NCBI RefSeq assembly: GCF_965363235.1 | Contig: NC_134840.1 | Coordinates: 61,312,793 to 61,376,792, forward strand | Length of the DNA: 64,000 bases | Source: Mytilus galloprovincialis | Taxonomy: Eukaryota > Mollusca > Bivalvia > Mytilida > Mytilidae | Direction: 5' to 3' | Shown: one piece after another, positions 1-14,075 of the stretch | How the letters are laid out: every line of letters starts with the position of its first letter | Position numbering within the stretch: position 1 is the stretch's first letter | Position numbers and translations under genes: made by a program | Notes under the pieces: model-generated | Told to the model about the DNA's origin: nothing | What the model saw: only the letters and a program-made list of their open reading frames with translations | The model's database searches: none

Positions 1-1045
1 TATAAATTTTGGTTAATAGAAATCGACGTTTGTCTTTATAACATTTGTACAAATATTAGAGTGAATTGGTATAAAGGTGTAAAACAAAATATTCTTATTT
101 CTACTATCTATCGTATTATGATATCATTTGGGTGTTAGCGCCAAAGATAACATGCATTCAATCGTAGAAAATATCACTTTCATAAATTACAACCACATTA
201 ACTGTTACTTTGTCTACAAGCGCGTTTCATACAAACATGATACGGTTACACCTTTGCAGTACACTATAACCCTCGATGCTTTGGTTGCTGATGTGTACGT
301 GAAATATTTGGTCGGTGTGTGTGCATGATCGCAGATCGTATACGTTGCTTCTGATTTGCTTGATTCATATTTTGCCTTTGGAATTTGAGCATCGACTTTT
401 AACAAAATCGGTTCGATAATTCTTTTTTTATATTTTGACCAAAATTTAAGGTACATCGTTCGATAAATTTCTAATTTTAACATAATGATTGTTAAACAAA
501 TATTACCAAACTGAAACAATTCTCAAAAAATACCATCATTAAATATGTCAATGTGAAGCTTTCCAATAATAAAATAGGATAGACCACACAAAACATGTTT
601 AGCCTCGTTACATGTTTCTTGTGTCTGCCAGGAGCCTGAAATTAAGTGGTTGTGTATTCATGATTGTCATACTTGTTTTTCGAAAATTCTTCTGTAATAA
701 ATCAAGCTGATAGTTTTCAAATGGATTCCCTTTTTTAATGTCGGGGTCTTTTATATCCAACTATACGGTGTATGTTTTTCCAATTGGAAGGTCCTACGGT
801 AGTCTATAATTATCTACGTTCATTTTGTTTGTCTCTTCGGCATTCATACTAAGTCTCTCATTTTTAATATATTTCAAAAAACACTTGTTATGCATTCTAA
901 TGTCCAGGTTTAACTTACCATTTTATTGAAATATTGCCTGTACCAAATCAGGAATGTGATAGTTATTTTTCACTCGTTGCGTTGCTTGATAACGTTTAAC
1001 TATGTCAGTATTTGTGGACTTTCCCTGTTTAAATATACCTTGGAG

Positions 1046-1133
1046 TTCGGTATTTTTGTTTTTGGTGTTCGGTATTTTTGTTTTTGGTGTTCGGTATTTT
1101 GGTTTTTGGAGTTCGGTATATTTGTTTTTGGTT
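1046..1133 (+). repeat. 22-bp minisatellite (4 copies)
   Basis: ttcggtatttttgtttttgg starts at 1046, 1068, 1090 and 1112, period exactly 22. It has expanded from the end of a repeat C copy, where ttcagtatttttgtgattt is normally present once. Confidence 0.75.
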
Positions 1134-3384
1134 TGATAGTTTATATACAACTTCTAGATGAGTTCAGCGGCTTGTAGGCTGCATGTTCCCAATACAATAC
1201 GATCCACCTAGTAACTAGTCCCTATCCTGATTTAAATAAAGCCTCCTAATTGTAAATTCCCAGTTGTTCACTCATGTAATCAGGACTTGTTTCATCTTTT
1301 TATGCACCTATGCAATTTTGATGTATTTGTAAATGCTTACATATTTTGTTTCTATTGGTATCGGGTGCACATGGTAATGTTTAATACTTCGAATTCGAAT
1401 TCATTACATAAAAAGTCTTCAAAAAATATATTGTGTATTCCGAACGAAATTATTTGAAGACTGTTTACTGTTATTACATACTATTATATGGCCTTCGATT
1501 TTTTTAATTTAAGTGCGAAAAATGTGTTTGTCAGGAAACGATTTTTATGTAATTAGCTTTGTTATAATCTCTGAAGTAGGTACTTTCATGTTAAAGACAA
1601 GCTGCTGCTTGAAAAATAACAAAAACAACGGAATATTTAGTTCACAAAAAAAATATAACAGTATGCAACACTTTACTTTCTCAATGTTTGTTTAATATTC
1701 AAGCGTGATAATTGCGAGAGGTTTTTTTTTGTCTATGAGTGTAGATAGAAGAACATCGTAGATAGTGTCGCACCGCAGGCACTTGTCTCAGAAAAAATGC
1801 ATATATACCTAAACATTACGGTATATTGGTATTATTTTTTTTAAACACTAGTGTCTGTGTGTCTCACAGGATATTTTGCCATGTCATTAGGGATTTCCAG
1901 TTTTGAATTTTTCTCGAAGTTTCGTATGTTTGTAAATATACTGCTTTCTTCTGATCTAAAATCTAATCCGAAAACAAATAAGAAAGATCACAAAATAAAA
2001 CACACAATCAAAACATGTGAATGAATATAAATAAGTAACAAGACAAAACCAAGGCTTGAGTTTACCATAATTCCGTTAAACCCTAAAAACATTCAAGAAA
2101 AAAATAATACTATAATCTAGGAAAAAGTTCTTAATGAACTCTGTTAAACACGTCGATACATAAGATAACACAAATCAGAGAAAGGTACATAATAAAAATG
2201 TAAATACCTTAAAATATTTATGTCTCGTCTTTAGAGAATACACGCTTTGGATGTTGTATAGAGTTGGTTAAAAAGTGGGAATATGGTGGGGTCTGAGGGG
2301 TGAAGTGGGAACACTTAAAACATATGGTAAGGTTTGGGAAATCAGCGCACTTTTGTCCCCAACCTCAATATATAGAAACAATCCTGAAAAAAATCAGCTA
2401 TGTATAAATGCTCCTCTGTGAAACTAAAAATATATATAGAACAATTCTGACTACTTCGTTATAAAAACAAAGTATTTGAATTGATAGTAACTAAACTTAA
2501 GTGTTATACAAAGGGTGTGAGGAGTTATTCGTTAAGTATGCATGTATTTCACATAACGTTGAAAACACAAGCTGGTTACGGGATGAGTGGGTAAATTAAA
2601 TGCATGGGCCATATGTAACACGATTTCATATTTTGAACCATCTCATTGTTAAGATTTTAACAATTCAACAATTCACCGTCGATTTTTTATTTGATTCGTG
2701 TTAATCAGTCTTTAGTTTCCTATGCTGTAATTTTAATCGTGTTGTTCATCTTTTGGTCGTTTTCTCTTTTTTTTAACTTTTGGCGTTGTCACTTACTATG
2801 AGTTTCAATGTTGTCCCTTTGGTATCGCCTCTCGTTTGCTAAATCCAAAATCATACAAAGGATTTCAGGTAAAGTGGTGTACATATACGAGAGTTTTTGA
2901 ATTGCAAATTTCATTTCAATGATGGATGCTTACATTATAATTTGATCAGTAACATTAATGATACAATAAGTTCATACATTTTTCTATTGGCTACATTGAC
3001 GTAATTGCTTTTCAATGCAATTTTATTACATTTTTCAATTTATTTGCTTATTTTGCTCTTCCTTTCAAATACATCAATGACAATCTAAGTTCTTTGTTAG
3101 ATTTTTGTTCATTAGTGTATTTTCAAAGTATCTCTTTTCTGAAAATTAAAGGAAAATTTACGTTTCTTTTCATTTAAATGATTAAAAGATTAATGATTAA
3201 GATTCTATAGACTATTCATTTTTTCTACATATTTCTATAAGCCTTGATTGGCCTATATTGTAGTTTATCGTGCAATGTTTTTCGCCAACTACTCATATGC
3301 ACTAAAAAGAAAAGGTTTGCTTTGCTTTTATGTTATTATTTTGGGTTTATTTTTCTTCAAAAATGCAAGGATTGGTGTCCAGTG

Positions 3385-3560
3385 TACTTTGTAGATAAAG
3401 GCAATAGTAGAATACCGCTGTTCAATAGTCATAAATAGATTAAAAAATAAAAAATCCGAGTCACAAATCAAAATCGAGGAAAACACATCAACTACATGAT
3501 GAAATCAACGGAACAACAGAAACACTAAACTGCAACAAAAAACAAACGCCAATGTTTTAA
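3385..3560 (+). repeat. Dispersed repeat D
   Basis: Landmarks taaaggcaatagtagaatac, cgctgttcaatagtcataaa and ccgagtcacaaatcaaaatc. A second copy is at 13020-13110 (aaaggcaacagaagtatacc). Confidence 0.5.
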
Positions 3561-4441
3561 AAAAATCATGCGTCGGTTCTCTTCTTTTATTATTATTATA
3601 TTTTTATGTTTATATATGTGCTTTCTGTCAGGTGTCTTTTTTTAAAACTATTTACAAGAAAGGTCATCTTCTTAAAATTTGTTTTAGATATGCCTGTATG
3701 CATTTGTTAAACTGCTGTTTATGCCGTTAAAACAGTTCATCTAAAAAAAAAAACAAATAAAATATTCTTAAATGATCAACCAAAAAAAAGTCACCAGGAT
3801 AAAAAAAAAAATAGTAAACTAATAAGAATAGATATACAATAGATTTGGCGCAATAAAAAAATAATATCAAATATATTGTTTTGCTAATTCTTTCATTTAG
3901 ATGACTAAGAACTTGTTGCAAGTAATCAATATTCGGACTGCAGAAAAATCATTCCACTTCGTTTGGTCCTATACTAAATATGTAAACATTTATAGAACAG
4001 AATTGCCATCTGTTGCTAAAGGATAATTCTCACATGTGTCTCACATGATGTCAAGGCCATCATACATTGAGTCATAATAGTAAGTCCGACATCTGCTATC
4101 AAGTCGTTGACAATTACATAATATCTACGATTTGTGAAGAAAAAATGTATCCATAACTAATAGAGATTCGTATGCAGTACCACTCCTCTTACACATGATA
4201 TAGACTTTCAAAAATAGAAAAGATGCGTTTGACTTTTAAACATTTATAACTGAGTTGTACGTCATCTGTCAATTTTAAATTCAAATTCAAAACAGTGTAC
4301 CTTTGAAATATATATTTTTTATCCTAAATTAAAAATTTTAAGTAAGACTAGAGCGAATGTGTACTAGTGTCACTGTCTTTTAATTCAGTAACATTTTTTT
4401 AAAGTTATCTGTTAGAAGTATAAACCTCGTATGGAACGACC

Positions 4442-4446
<5 letters not shown>

Positions 4447-4475
<29 letters not shown>
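4447..4475 (+). repeat. Poly(T) run
   Basis: About 29 consecutive T. Could be the inverted A tail of a retroposed sequence, but no recognisable body adjoins it. Confidence 0.8.
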
Positions 4476-4479
<4 letters not shown>

Positions 4480-4834
4480 ATTGGACTGTTTGATAATTCA
4501 CGGACAGGAGACTGTGACAATATTGGTCGAAATGAGAGAAACATACTTGATATAATATGATACACTATTTTTACCTAAATTGAATGCATGGATTAATGAA
4601 AAATTAATATAAAATCCTTATGTTATAAAAAGAAAAAGTAAAAATTGCAAGTTTTTAAATTCGTTTATTGTTCCTTAGTGGAATTTGTTTTTTGCATGAT
4701 TTCCATCAAGCGGGTAAGTATAAAATATCGATAACATGTTCATCTTTTACAAGCTTACAGACTGGAATTGAAGTTTGATCAACTACATCAATTTTAAAGA
4801 AATAAATATATTGTGTTATAAATAGTTATCAAAG

Positions 4835-5725
4835 GTACCAGGATTATAATTCAGTACGCCAGACGCGTTTCGTCTACATAAAACACATCAGTGACGCTCA
4901 TATCAAAATAGTTATATAGCCAAACAAATACAAAGTTGAAGAGCATTGAGGATCCAGAATTCCACAATGTTGTGCCAAATACGGCTAAGGTAATCTATGC
5001 CTGGGATAAGAAAATCCTTAGCTTTTCGAAAAATTCAAAGTTTTGTAAACAGGAAATTTATAAAAATGACCACATAGAATGAAATTCAAAACAGTGTGGT
5101 TGTGGCCATTGATTGACACATTAAATTCATCCATTGACTGGGACAATTCACGTGAACGTTTGTCTGTAACGACCACTGTTCACGACGTACCTACGATAGA
5201 CATTTAAACTGTGGGGTCACCAAAGGTTTCTTTACGCCTTTAATTATAAAATAATTCGAAAAATTAATCAGGAATAACCTTTATGTTTTGATTTATATAA
5301 TTGATATAAATCAAAACATCGTGTTATTTCTGATTAATTTTTCGAATTACTTTATTAAGGTGTTGAGAACCTTTGGTGACAACATAGTTTAAGTGTCTTT
5401 AAAAAGTACATAGTGAGCAGTGGTCGTTACATACAAACGTTCACCTAAATTGTCCCAATCAATGGATGAATTTAATGTGTCAATCAATGGCCACAGCCAC
5501 ACTGTTTTGAATTTCATTCTAATTGATATTCATGTCAACATCGAAGTGCTGACTACTGGGCTGGTGATACCCTCGGGGACGAAACGTCCACCAGCAGAGG
5601 CATCGACCCAGTGGTGTTGATAGTTATGAAAGGTTCAAGGATGATAATTTAGTACGCCAGACGCGTTTCTTCTGCACAAGACTCATCAGTGACGCTCATA
5701 TCAAAATAGTTATAAAGCAAAACAT
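4835..5725 (+). repeat. Dispersed repeat B, split by the MITE, then a second partial copy
   Basis: Repeat B runs 4835-5074 (ggtaccaggattataattca, gaagagcattgaggatccag) and resumes at 5522-5622 (attgatattcatgtcaaca, ccctcggggacgaaacgtcc). The 443-bp MITE is inserted between. A second partial copy starts at about 5627 (aaggttcaaggatgataatt). Another copy at 9588-9870 shows the uninterrupted order. Confidence 0.7.
5077..5519 (+). mobile_element. 443-bp palindromic MITE, copy 1 (TA target duplication)
   Basis: The element is one large imperfect palindrome from gaatgaaattc to gaatttcattc, centred near 5300 on gatttatataattgat. It is flanked by TA on both sides (5075-5076, 5520-5521), the duplication made by Tc1/mariner-type transposases. 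It sits inside another dispersed repeat whose two halves continue on either side. No open frame of note; it would have been moved by a transposase supplied elsewhere. Confidence 0.8.
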
Positions 5726-8700
5726 ATATATATATACTTATATATTGGTTTATTTTTAATTGTAAAAGCTTCCTGCATTAAGACCAAAATATGTATTCCA
5801 CTTTGATATAGTTCTTGTAGTTGGCTCTGGTACTCAAATAACTGGTCAAGTTCGCTACCGTTGGATAGTCTTTATAGGTTTAATTGCAGCCGTTTTCAAA
5901 ACTTACTGCTGTATAGATTCAATCTATTACTTATGAAATTTCTTATTACCAAATTTTTTAACCCTCATGCAACTATATTTATTTTGTCAATCATGCAAAT
6001 TCATTTTTTCATTAAGAAACACTTCTTGTATAACAACATTTTAAAACAGCTTATGTCATTAATATGAAATTTTCAATTGCATGCATAGTAATATTTTCCT
6101 TATTTATTGTATATTTGCAGGGCCATTTCAAGAATTTTTAAAAGGGAGCGTATTTCCAGAAAACGTGATTGTATACATCCGAGAGAAGCTATGCGAAATT
6201 TCGTTCTACTATTTCATACTAAGAATATATTATTTCCTAATTAATGGAAAGGCGTACGCCATATACGCCCCCCTGAATCAGCAACTGATTAGGTTTTTTT
6301 TTAATTTAACAATATCATTTTCAATTTCATTGATACATTTTCACTAACACATGTTACAATAAACATTTATTTGTTTTTTTATCATTGATATTTTCCTTTT
6401 AATTTCTAAGTAGTTTTAATGAATAATGAAAACGTTTATGTTATAATCAATTCTTCCTTAGTGAATTTGTTGTATTATTTGTTTCTATATTATTCATAAT
6501 GCTGTAAAAGGCACACCTTTGTGACTTATATATTGATTATTTTCAAATCAATTCTTTTTACTATTTCATTAATGCTTATATATATGTTGAATTTGATGAA
6601 TGGACAAAAATTTGAAAAAGAGATATGCTAATAAAGTTCTCTTGAATTTAAATTATATATTGATAAAAGTAATAAAATTCAAATTCAAGGAACTGAAACT
6701 TGTATGCTTTATATTTAAAAATAGTTTTCGTTATGTGTGTCATATCATGAATATGGGTAAACTTTGTGGCGTGTACACTATATGGATAAACATTGCGGTT
6801 TGTATTGCACTTGAGTATTCAATGTTTCCGTGATTAATCAAAAAATATATAATTTTAGCCAGACTGAAGCTGATGCAATAGATCAAATGTAGTATTACAT
6901 GTCCGGGACGTTAAATATATTCAATTTCCTCTGTAATTGTTTAAAATCGAAGCTTTTTTTTGCTCAAATGATCAGCATTGTCCTTTTCCTAGAATTATTT
7001 TCAGCATGTGTGGTGATGTTTGAAATTTAAGGAAACTTGTACCCATGTTAAAAAAAACATAAATAAATACAAATAAATTGTAATAATAAAGTGTTAGCTT
7101 GCGTTAAAAATCATACCTATTCATTTAAAAGTAAACAGGTGTGTATTTTTTTTTTATAACTCAAATATCTATCATGAATGAAACATCTAAGAAAATACAA
7201 TGCTCACTATCGATTTGTAATCAAAAACACGTTAACTGGAATCATTGTCAAAAGATATATGTTAAACCAGATAATGGTTTTTATTAATGTAACATCTTAC
7301 AAAAAAACTAATAAAATATATTTTTTGTGAATATATACTGTCTACATAGCTGTAGTCCAGTATTGAATAAATTGAACTGTATGTGACTGTCATATAGTGA
7401 GAATTTAGCTAGCTATAAAATAAGGTTAAATACACTATTTTCTACATTAGAAATACCTGTACAAGAAATATGACAGTTGTTTTCCATTCTTTGACCTTTT
7501 GATATTGCAGTTTGATAAGGGATTTTACCTTTTGAATTTTCCTTGGAAGTCAGTATATTTTTAATATTTTACTTTTTCTTTAAGTTGGAACAAAACTGGA
7601 TTACTTGCTGACAAAAAAGAAGATATGACAATTACAAAAAAAACCCTGATAAAACAAGAATCAAACATATTACACAGAAAACCAGATATTTAGCAACACT
7701 AACCAAACCATAAACCATGGGTGAACTCCGGAATAGTAAATTAAAAAGTTTCTGGTCCACGTTTAGATACAAATCCTGTGATCTATCGTCTTCCATAATG
7801 TCACCATCTGTGACAAAGGTAGTACATAAAGGTCAAATACTCGTATATCGTGTTATCGTCCATAACATTTTCAAGGGATGACTATGGTGTGTCTTCTGTA
7901 CTATTATTTGTGTGCTTGTCTTTTTATTTTTAGCCATGGTGTTGTCAGTTTATTTTCAATCTATGAGTTTGACTGTCCCTCTGGTATCTTTCGTCCCTCT
8001 TTTTAAACATTATCATCCACTTGGAACCCTTGATGTAATAGCATCAATGCAAGCCATAACCTTGTATCAAAAGATATTATGACAGGACACAAAGCTCAAG
8101 AATGTCGCATAAACTAAGAAATGTATATTCAGACGCTACTCGAATATTGAACAATAGGAAAGTTGAAATCCTCACTTTGTAGCAAAGTTTAGTTCTCAAT
8201 TGACCCTCATTGTCAATCTCTTGTCGTAGATTCGAGGCAGACTTAATGATTTATGTAGTATTTTTTATTCAAATTCGCTTTGATAAATACATTCATCATT
8301 GTTATCAAACTTTATCAAAACATCATCTATATGTGGAGTTCAATATTAATGCTGACTTCTTGTTCGTTTTTTGTTTTTCTTGAGAAGCTTCTGTTTGAAG
8401 TCATAAGGGTAAAATCGCATTTCGAGGGACATACTCTATTATTTGGTTCCCATATATATAGGCTGCTTGACTATTGAAAACCAAGTCTCAGAATGTAACA
8501 AATATGTCGTTTATCAGAAGATCCAACATTTTGATGATATAAGTTTCAGTTATCTTTCTGCAAGAATCACAGATGTTTTACAAAGTGTCTTTTTATTTCT
8601 CGTCCTAAAATAACATATTTGCATCTGCGTTGTCCATAATGTTTTATGAAATAAAGTTCGACAATTTCTTGCAGTCTGTATTTGATTAAGTATAGAATCC

Positions 8701-9587
8701 GGAATTTTAGTATAAAGTATGGGGATGTCAAATATATTTACACTTTTGCGTCAAGAGTTTGGATTAAATGGAAATGATGATACGAACATTTTGTCCCTTT
8801 GATTTAATTCTCTTGTGATAGATTGATTTTTTTTAATATTTTATGTACTAGTTCTCTTAGGTCAAAGGTTTGTCACCTATTGGAAATTCCCTATTATTTC
8901 TTACAAAAACATGTTTTTTTTAAACATTGTCAAAAATAAATTTGTATATATTTCGTCATCGTCTACATTTCTGTACAACATTTGGTTGATTCGTAGGTCG
9001 GGATTGTGGTGAAATTTGTCGCATCATGCTACTAAAGATAAAACATGATATCATCGTAAACGAGATTAATTAGATATATACAGCATGGCTAAAGTTTATG
9101 CAAATATAATCATCAATTTATGTAAGAACTGTGAGATAACATACTAGATACTTATTAACGTCGTTTATTACATAATGCCTACACTTTTACTAAACTAACA
9201 ATTATCGTATCATTTGACCTGCAAGAATAGTAGATCAAAAGTTGAGCTCAAAAACAGACAAAAGATATCACAGTAACAATCAAAAACTTTCCGTTTTGAA
9301 TTTTCCTCGGAGTTCAGTATTTTTGTAATTTGACGTTTTGCCATCTGTCTCACAAATATTCTAACTAATCATATCAAAGCGTCCATATAACTTGCAAAGA
9401 GGTGGCTTTATCAGAAGGAAACTTTGGTTTTATAGGTAATGTGTAATCAGCAACTCTCTATGAAAGAAACGCAAGGTGTGTAATATCGATTCAACTTGGA
9501 GAAATATACTCTATATACATGCTGGAAAAAAGTACAACAAAAATACTGAAATCCAATGCAAATCAAAACGGGGGAAACCATAAATTG

Positions 9588-9870
9588 TTTTCAAAGGTAC
9601 CAGCTTTATAATTTGATATGCCGGACGCGCGTTTCATCTACATGCGACTCATAAGTGACGCTCAGATAAAAAAAAAATAGAAAGCCAAACAAGTATAAAG
9701 TTGAAGAGCATTGAGGACCCAAAATTCCAAAAAGTAGTGCAAAATACGGCCAAGGCAATATATGCCTTGGATAAAAACAACCTTAGTTTTTCGAATAGTT
9801 CAGGCTTTTAGAAACAGTATTTTTTTTAAATGTCTATATAATTGATATTCATGTCAACACCGAACTCCTT
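9588..9870 (+). repeat. Dispersed repeat B
   Basis: Plus-oriented copy: ggtaccagctttataatttg, gaagagcattgaggacccaa, and tatataattgatattcatgtc without the MITE. It acts as the empty-site comparison for 5077-5519. Confidence 0.65.
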
Positions 9871-11771
9871 TTTATAGGACATCATCAATATAGTGGAATG
9901 TAAAATTGTATAATACTGATTTTCTTTTGAAATAAATGTATCTTACATTATGAGTTGTCTCTACCTTTATAATGACATTGTATCTACCCTTGTCTTATTC
10001 ATAAAACAAATTTGGATTGATTCTTTCGATCTGTCTTAAGTTAGGAATCATGAAAACTTGTGTAAAGGATTTGTAGGAAGCCAAATTTTTTTTTTATGTT
10101 AATGCACACGGAGAGAGACTCAGATTATGTATAGTCTAACAGATCTTTGGCTTTTCTAAGTGTTTCTAAGTTTACAAAGAGCAGCTAGGGAAACAGTGAT
10201 ATTTGCCTTTACTAAAACAAAATGAGTATAAATGATTTTATGAAAAAGTGTATCTTCACATTAGTCAGAATCAGATTTTAAGCAAACGATCGGACAAGAG
10301 GTGAAAAAAAATAATGAAAAAAAAACAGTATATATAGGCTATATTATTAGTTCTCATGCTGTCTTTTTGAACCAAAAAGATGCTGTATTGTTTTACCTTT
10401 CTGTTCAATAATAGACAGACAGCAGGATAAAGATACCTCTTTTTAATAGAACTAAAACAGTTTTATTTAAGGAAAAATCGGTCGAATGGAATCTTCGAGA
10501 ATCTTCTCATCAAATCTCCATAATAAAAAGCGACAAATGACATAATTTTGTGCGTATATTTAGTATGCATGTCCTTGGATCTACTGATGTGTAGCTACGG
10601 TAAGTAACCGTAAAGGTTATTATCCTTTTAAAAAAACTTCGATTTCATGATTAGGCACAGCTTATATCAACTATATTGATTCGTCATTCATTGCAATATA
10701 TTTACAATCTACTATACTTCTGTTGTGTGAATGGTGTCGATCGATACTGGGTTCTACAGATACAGGTATAGCTGCAAAAAAGTCGGTTCTGGTAGCTTCA
10801 AATGTTCAGATAGCTCGCCACTATGACAACAACCCACGCATTTGGGATTTTGAAAATCGGTTTACTGTCATCACTTCGATACCTTTAGCTTGAACGAATT
10901 GATTGTGTTACGTTACGATAAGTACACGGAGAGAGCTGATAAAAATGAATAATATACTATGGTAATAAAGGCCATTTCAGCAATAATTATAACAATAAAA
11001 AAAGTTTCATTATAATGATAGATAACAACTTCAAACTGGCAGCGTTTTTGTTAAGTTATACATTGTTTTAAACGAGTGCTAAGGTTTATTTGTTATGCAC
11101 TACAAAATCTATCAAGTAATTTTGAATATTCAAAAGCTTTTTAGGATTTCACTTATAAAGGTATACTTTACTGCTAATATCAATGTGTTTTGAAAAGTTA
11201 ACAGATCAATTTTGGTATCTTTATGTCTACTGGAGTAAAGTGTCAAACATTTTACATTTATTTTCTTCGCCGAATTTAACCCAAAACAAAACACCTCTTA
11301 ATAATACTGAACTTCTCTGAACGTCATTATGTATGTGCCAAGTCAGGAATATGACAGTTGTTATCCATTCGTTTGATGTATTTAGGGCTTTTCGTTTTGT
11401 CATTTGATTACGGAGGTTCCTTTTAGAATTTTCCACGGAGTTCAGTATTTTTGTGATTTTACTTCTTTATGTTAGTCAATATCTAAATAGAATATGTCCA
11501 TAGAACCCCATACTCTACTCACAATAACACAATCCCATTTAAAGTGAACTGCAAAATCAAGATCAAGTTTCAAAATGGTGTGATTACAACTCCATGGTTA
11601 TCTACCTTAAAGCAAAATGTTTACCTTTCATAAACCACAAATTCAGACTGATACAGAACGGACGGACACCTACCGATATACACAATGGTCCCTAAAATAT
11701 AGAGGCTTGAACATGAAAAATAAACAGACCATAAAATTGCTGATTGTGTCTTATGCGTTTTTTGTATATTG

Positions 11772-12190
11772 TGGGACTAAAAACGCGTCGATTTGATTCC
11801 ATTTATAGACTATACAATCTGGTGGCATCTTTACAAGTGATGATTTACAGTCTTGTCCAATCGGCTATTTGATTCGACGGTTTTAAACAATCGCAGATCT
11901 AATTAATTATTTCATGACTTTTCGACCGTCGACATGATTGGTTTGTCTCTCTACGATGTCCTGCATAATCGGTGATTTGAATTGATGTACTATAAAATCG
12001 GCAATTTAATCTGACGACTTGTACAGTCAGTGGTTTGTTTTTATGGTTTGTACAAGCGACGGTTTGATTTTAATGATTGTTTGACCACTTGTGTGGTTCT
12101 GACATTGTCCACAATCGCTTATTTGATTTTGTTGGGTCTACAGTCTATGATTTGGTTTCAACGTCTCACATATCGCTGGTTTGGATATAT
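11772..12190 (+). repeat. Degenerate minisatellite of about 29 bp
   Basis: A loose unit, roughly acaatcggtgatttgatttt plus 8-9 bases, recurs with spacing near 27-31: for example at about 11968, 11997, 12028, 12055, 12112, 12143 and 12170, with weaker units before. Copies are far diverged, so only the phase of atcg..gtttgatt and the spacing show the array. Confidence 0.5.
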
Positions 12191-12454
12191 TTCATAGTCT
12201 TTACTTGAAAAGTGTTTTTTTTTTTTCTTTTTTAAATTGACAGAACAAAATTCAAAAAAAATCTATGGGGTGTAGTGTAAAAAGGACAAACAGAACCATT
12301 ATCTTTTAAATTATTGATGTTTTATGGTTGACTTTCAAAAGTTTATCACACGAAAGTTAAACCAGTTAAGCAGTGAACCTCTTTTTAATTATACTTTAAC
12401 CGATAATGTTGTTCCGATTATGTAAATGTACATCCCGAAGTAGGTATGCATGTG

Positions 12455-12730
12455 CCTGTTTTAAGTCAGGGGCCTGTAACTCTAATTTCAGTGGTTGTCG
12501 TTTGTTGCATTATATCATATTTGTTTTTCGTTCTTGAATCCGGCCATTATTTTTCTAGTATGAAATGTTTTACATTCTAATTTCCAGGCATTTTACAACT
12601 GACCATGCGGTATCGGTTATGTTAATTGTTGAAGTCATTACGGTGACATATAGTTGTTAACTTCTTTGTCATTTGGTCTCGTGTTGAGAGTTTGTTCATT
12701 TGCAATTATACCACATCTTCTTATTTTTAA
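12455..12730 (-). repeat. Dispersed mussel-type repeat A
   Basis: A minus-oriented copy of the family whose plus form starts gatgtggtatgattgccaat and continues through a caccgtacggccttcaacaa block. Landmarks here are aagtcaggggcctgtaac, gtggttgtcgtttg and ataccacatcttc. It is diverged from the other copies. Confidence 0.6.
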
Positions 12731-13834
12731 GTATATGTGTGTTCGTGCATTAATTTCTACTTTTTCTCTTCGTTACTTCTCGTCAAATGATAATCTGTGT
12801 GCGTATTTCTAAATAAAGCCAAACATATTACAATAAATGGACGAAACACAAGATGAGACATAATATCTAGATTTTGTAGGTTACATGAGCACCTACAATA
12901 AGATTCAGAGTTTGAAACTATATAAACTTATGCATACTTATACATGTATATATACAAGAATCAAATTACTTCTTGACAGTTTGAACTTCCCGATAGTAGA
13001 TCATTGTAAGGGGAAATTATCCATTGGTACTAAATAAAGGCAACAGAAGTATACCGCTGTTCGAAATTCATAAATCGATTGAGAAAAAAACAAAATCTGT
13101 TTTTGTGACATCTTTTTTAAGGCAGGTCTTTGATTCGTCGTATAAGATTTGATATACTTAAAAAGTAAAATCACAAAAATACTGAATTTAGAGGAAAATC
13201 AATTCGGAAAGTCCATAATCACATGGCAAAATCAAATAACAAAACGCATCAAAAACGGAATGTATATAATCTATAGGTATTCATCTGATAATCTCATTGC
13301 GGTAGATGTCGTAGTATAAATCTATGGTCCGTCGTTAATGCTGTATTCAAATTCAAAATTGAATATCTGTTATATCTTCCGATTATTTTGTTGTATTTTT
13401 GCTTTTATATCTCTGGAAAGTTTTCCTCGTGTGGATTACTACAAAATCTTTTCCAACTTTTTATTCATTTATTGTATTCTTTTATTGGTCTTTATGGATA
13501 TTACCTTTACTGTTTAGTCTGTTTTGGTGGTAACAATTTGACGTGGCCCTGTACTTATACATCCCGTTATTGTTCTGTGATAATTTTTGTTTTGTTTTCT
13601 TTCGATTTTGCTAATATGCTTGGTCTACATTCCTTTTTGCATGTGTTTCTTTCTTACATATAACATGACTCTGTACTTATACATCCAATCATTTTGTTAT
13701 TTTGCAATGGTTAAAATTTTTGTTAATGTATCTGTTTGTTTTAACGTGACTGAGATGACAACAAAATAATGACATCTGTATTCCTATCATTGAAATTTTT
13801 ACCTATTATGTCGGTTTGTTTTATTCACACATCG

Positions 13835-14075
13835 TTGTCAATACAATGTAACTTTAGGCGACTGTCATACAAGTGAGAGGTTTAGCTAGCTATTTAACCA
13901 GGTTTAACTCACCATTTCATACATAAGAAAATGTCCGTACCAAATCAGGAATATGACCGTTGTTATCCATTCGTTTGATGTAATTGAGCTTTTGATTTTG
14001 CCATTTAATTGTGGCCTTTCCTTTTTGAATTTCCCTCGGAGTTCAGTATTTTTGTGATTTTACTTTTTTTTTTTA
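13835..14075 (+). repeat. Dispersed repeat C
   Basis: Landmarks gaggtttagctagctattta, ccaaatcaggaatatgaccg, ccattcgtttgatgtaattg and cggagttcagtatttttgtg. Other plus copies: 885-1165, 7375-7575, 9268-9360, 11320-11470; inverted fragment 13150-13250. All are old and broken. Confidence 0.6.

Noticed and set aside
6120-6210. Exon-like block after tttgcag
   Set aside because: The block and the following ggcgtacgccatatacgccc resemble a common mussel repeat; the frame continues into low-complexity sequence.
13388-13663. 91-codon hydrophobic open frame
   Set aside because: Very rich in Phe, Tyr, Leu and Ser as expected from T-rich DNA. The stretch contains an internal duplication (ctgtacttatacatcc) and resembles a mussel repeat; no domain.
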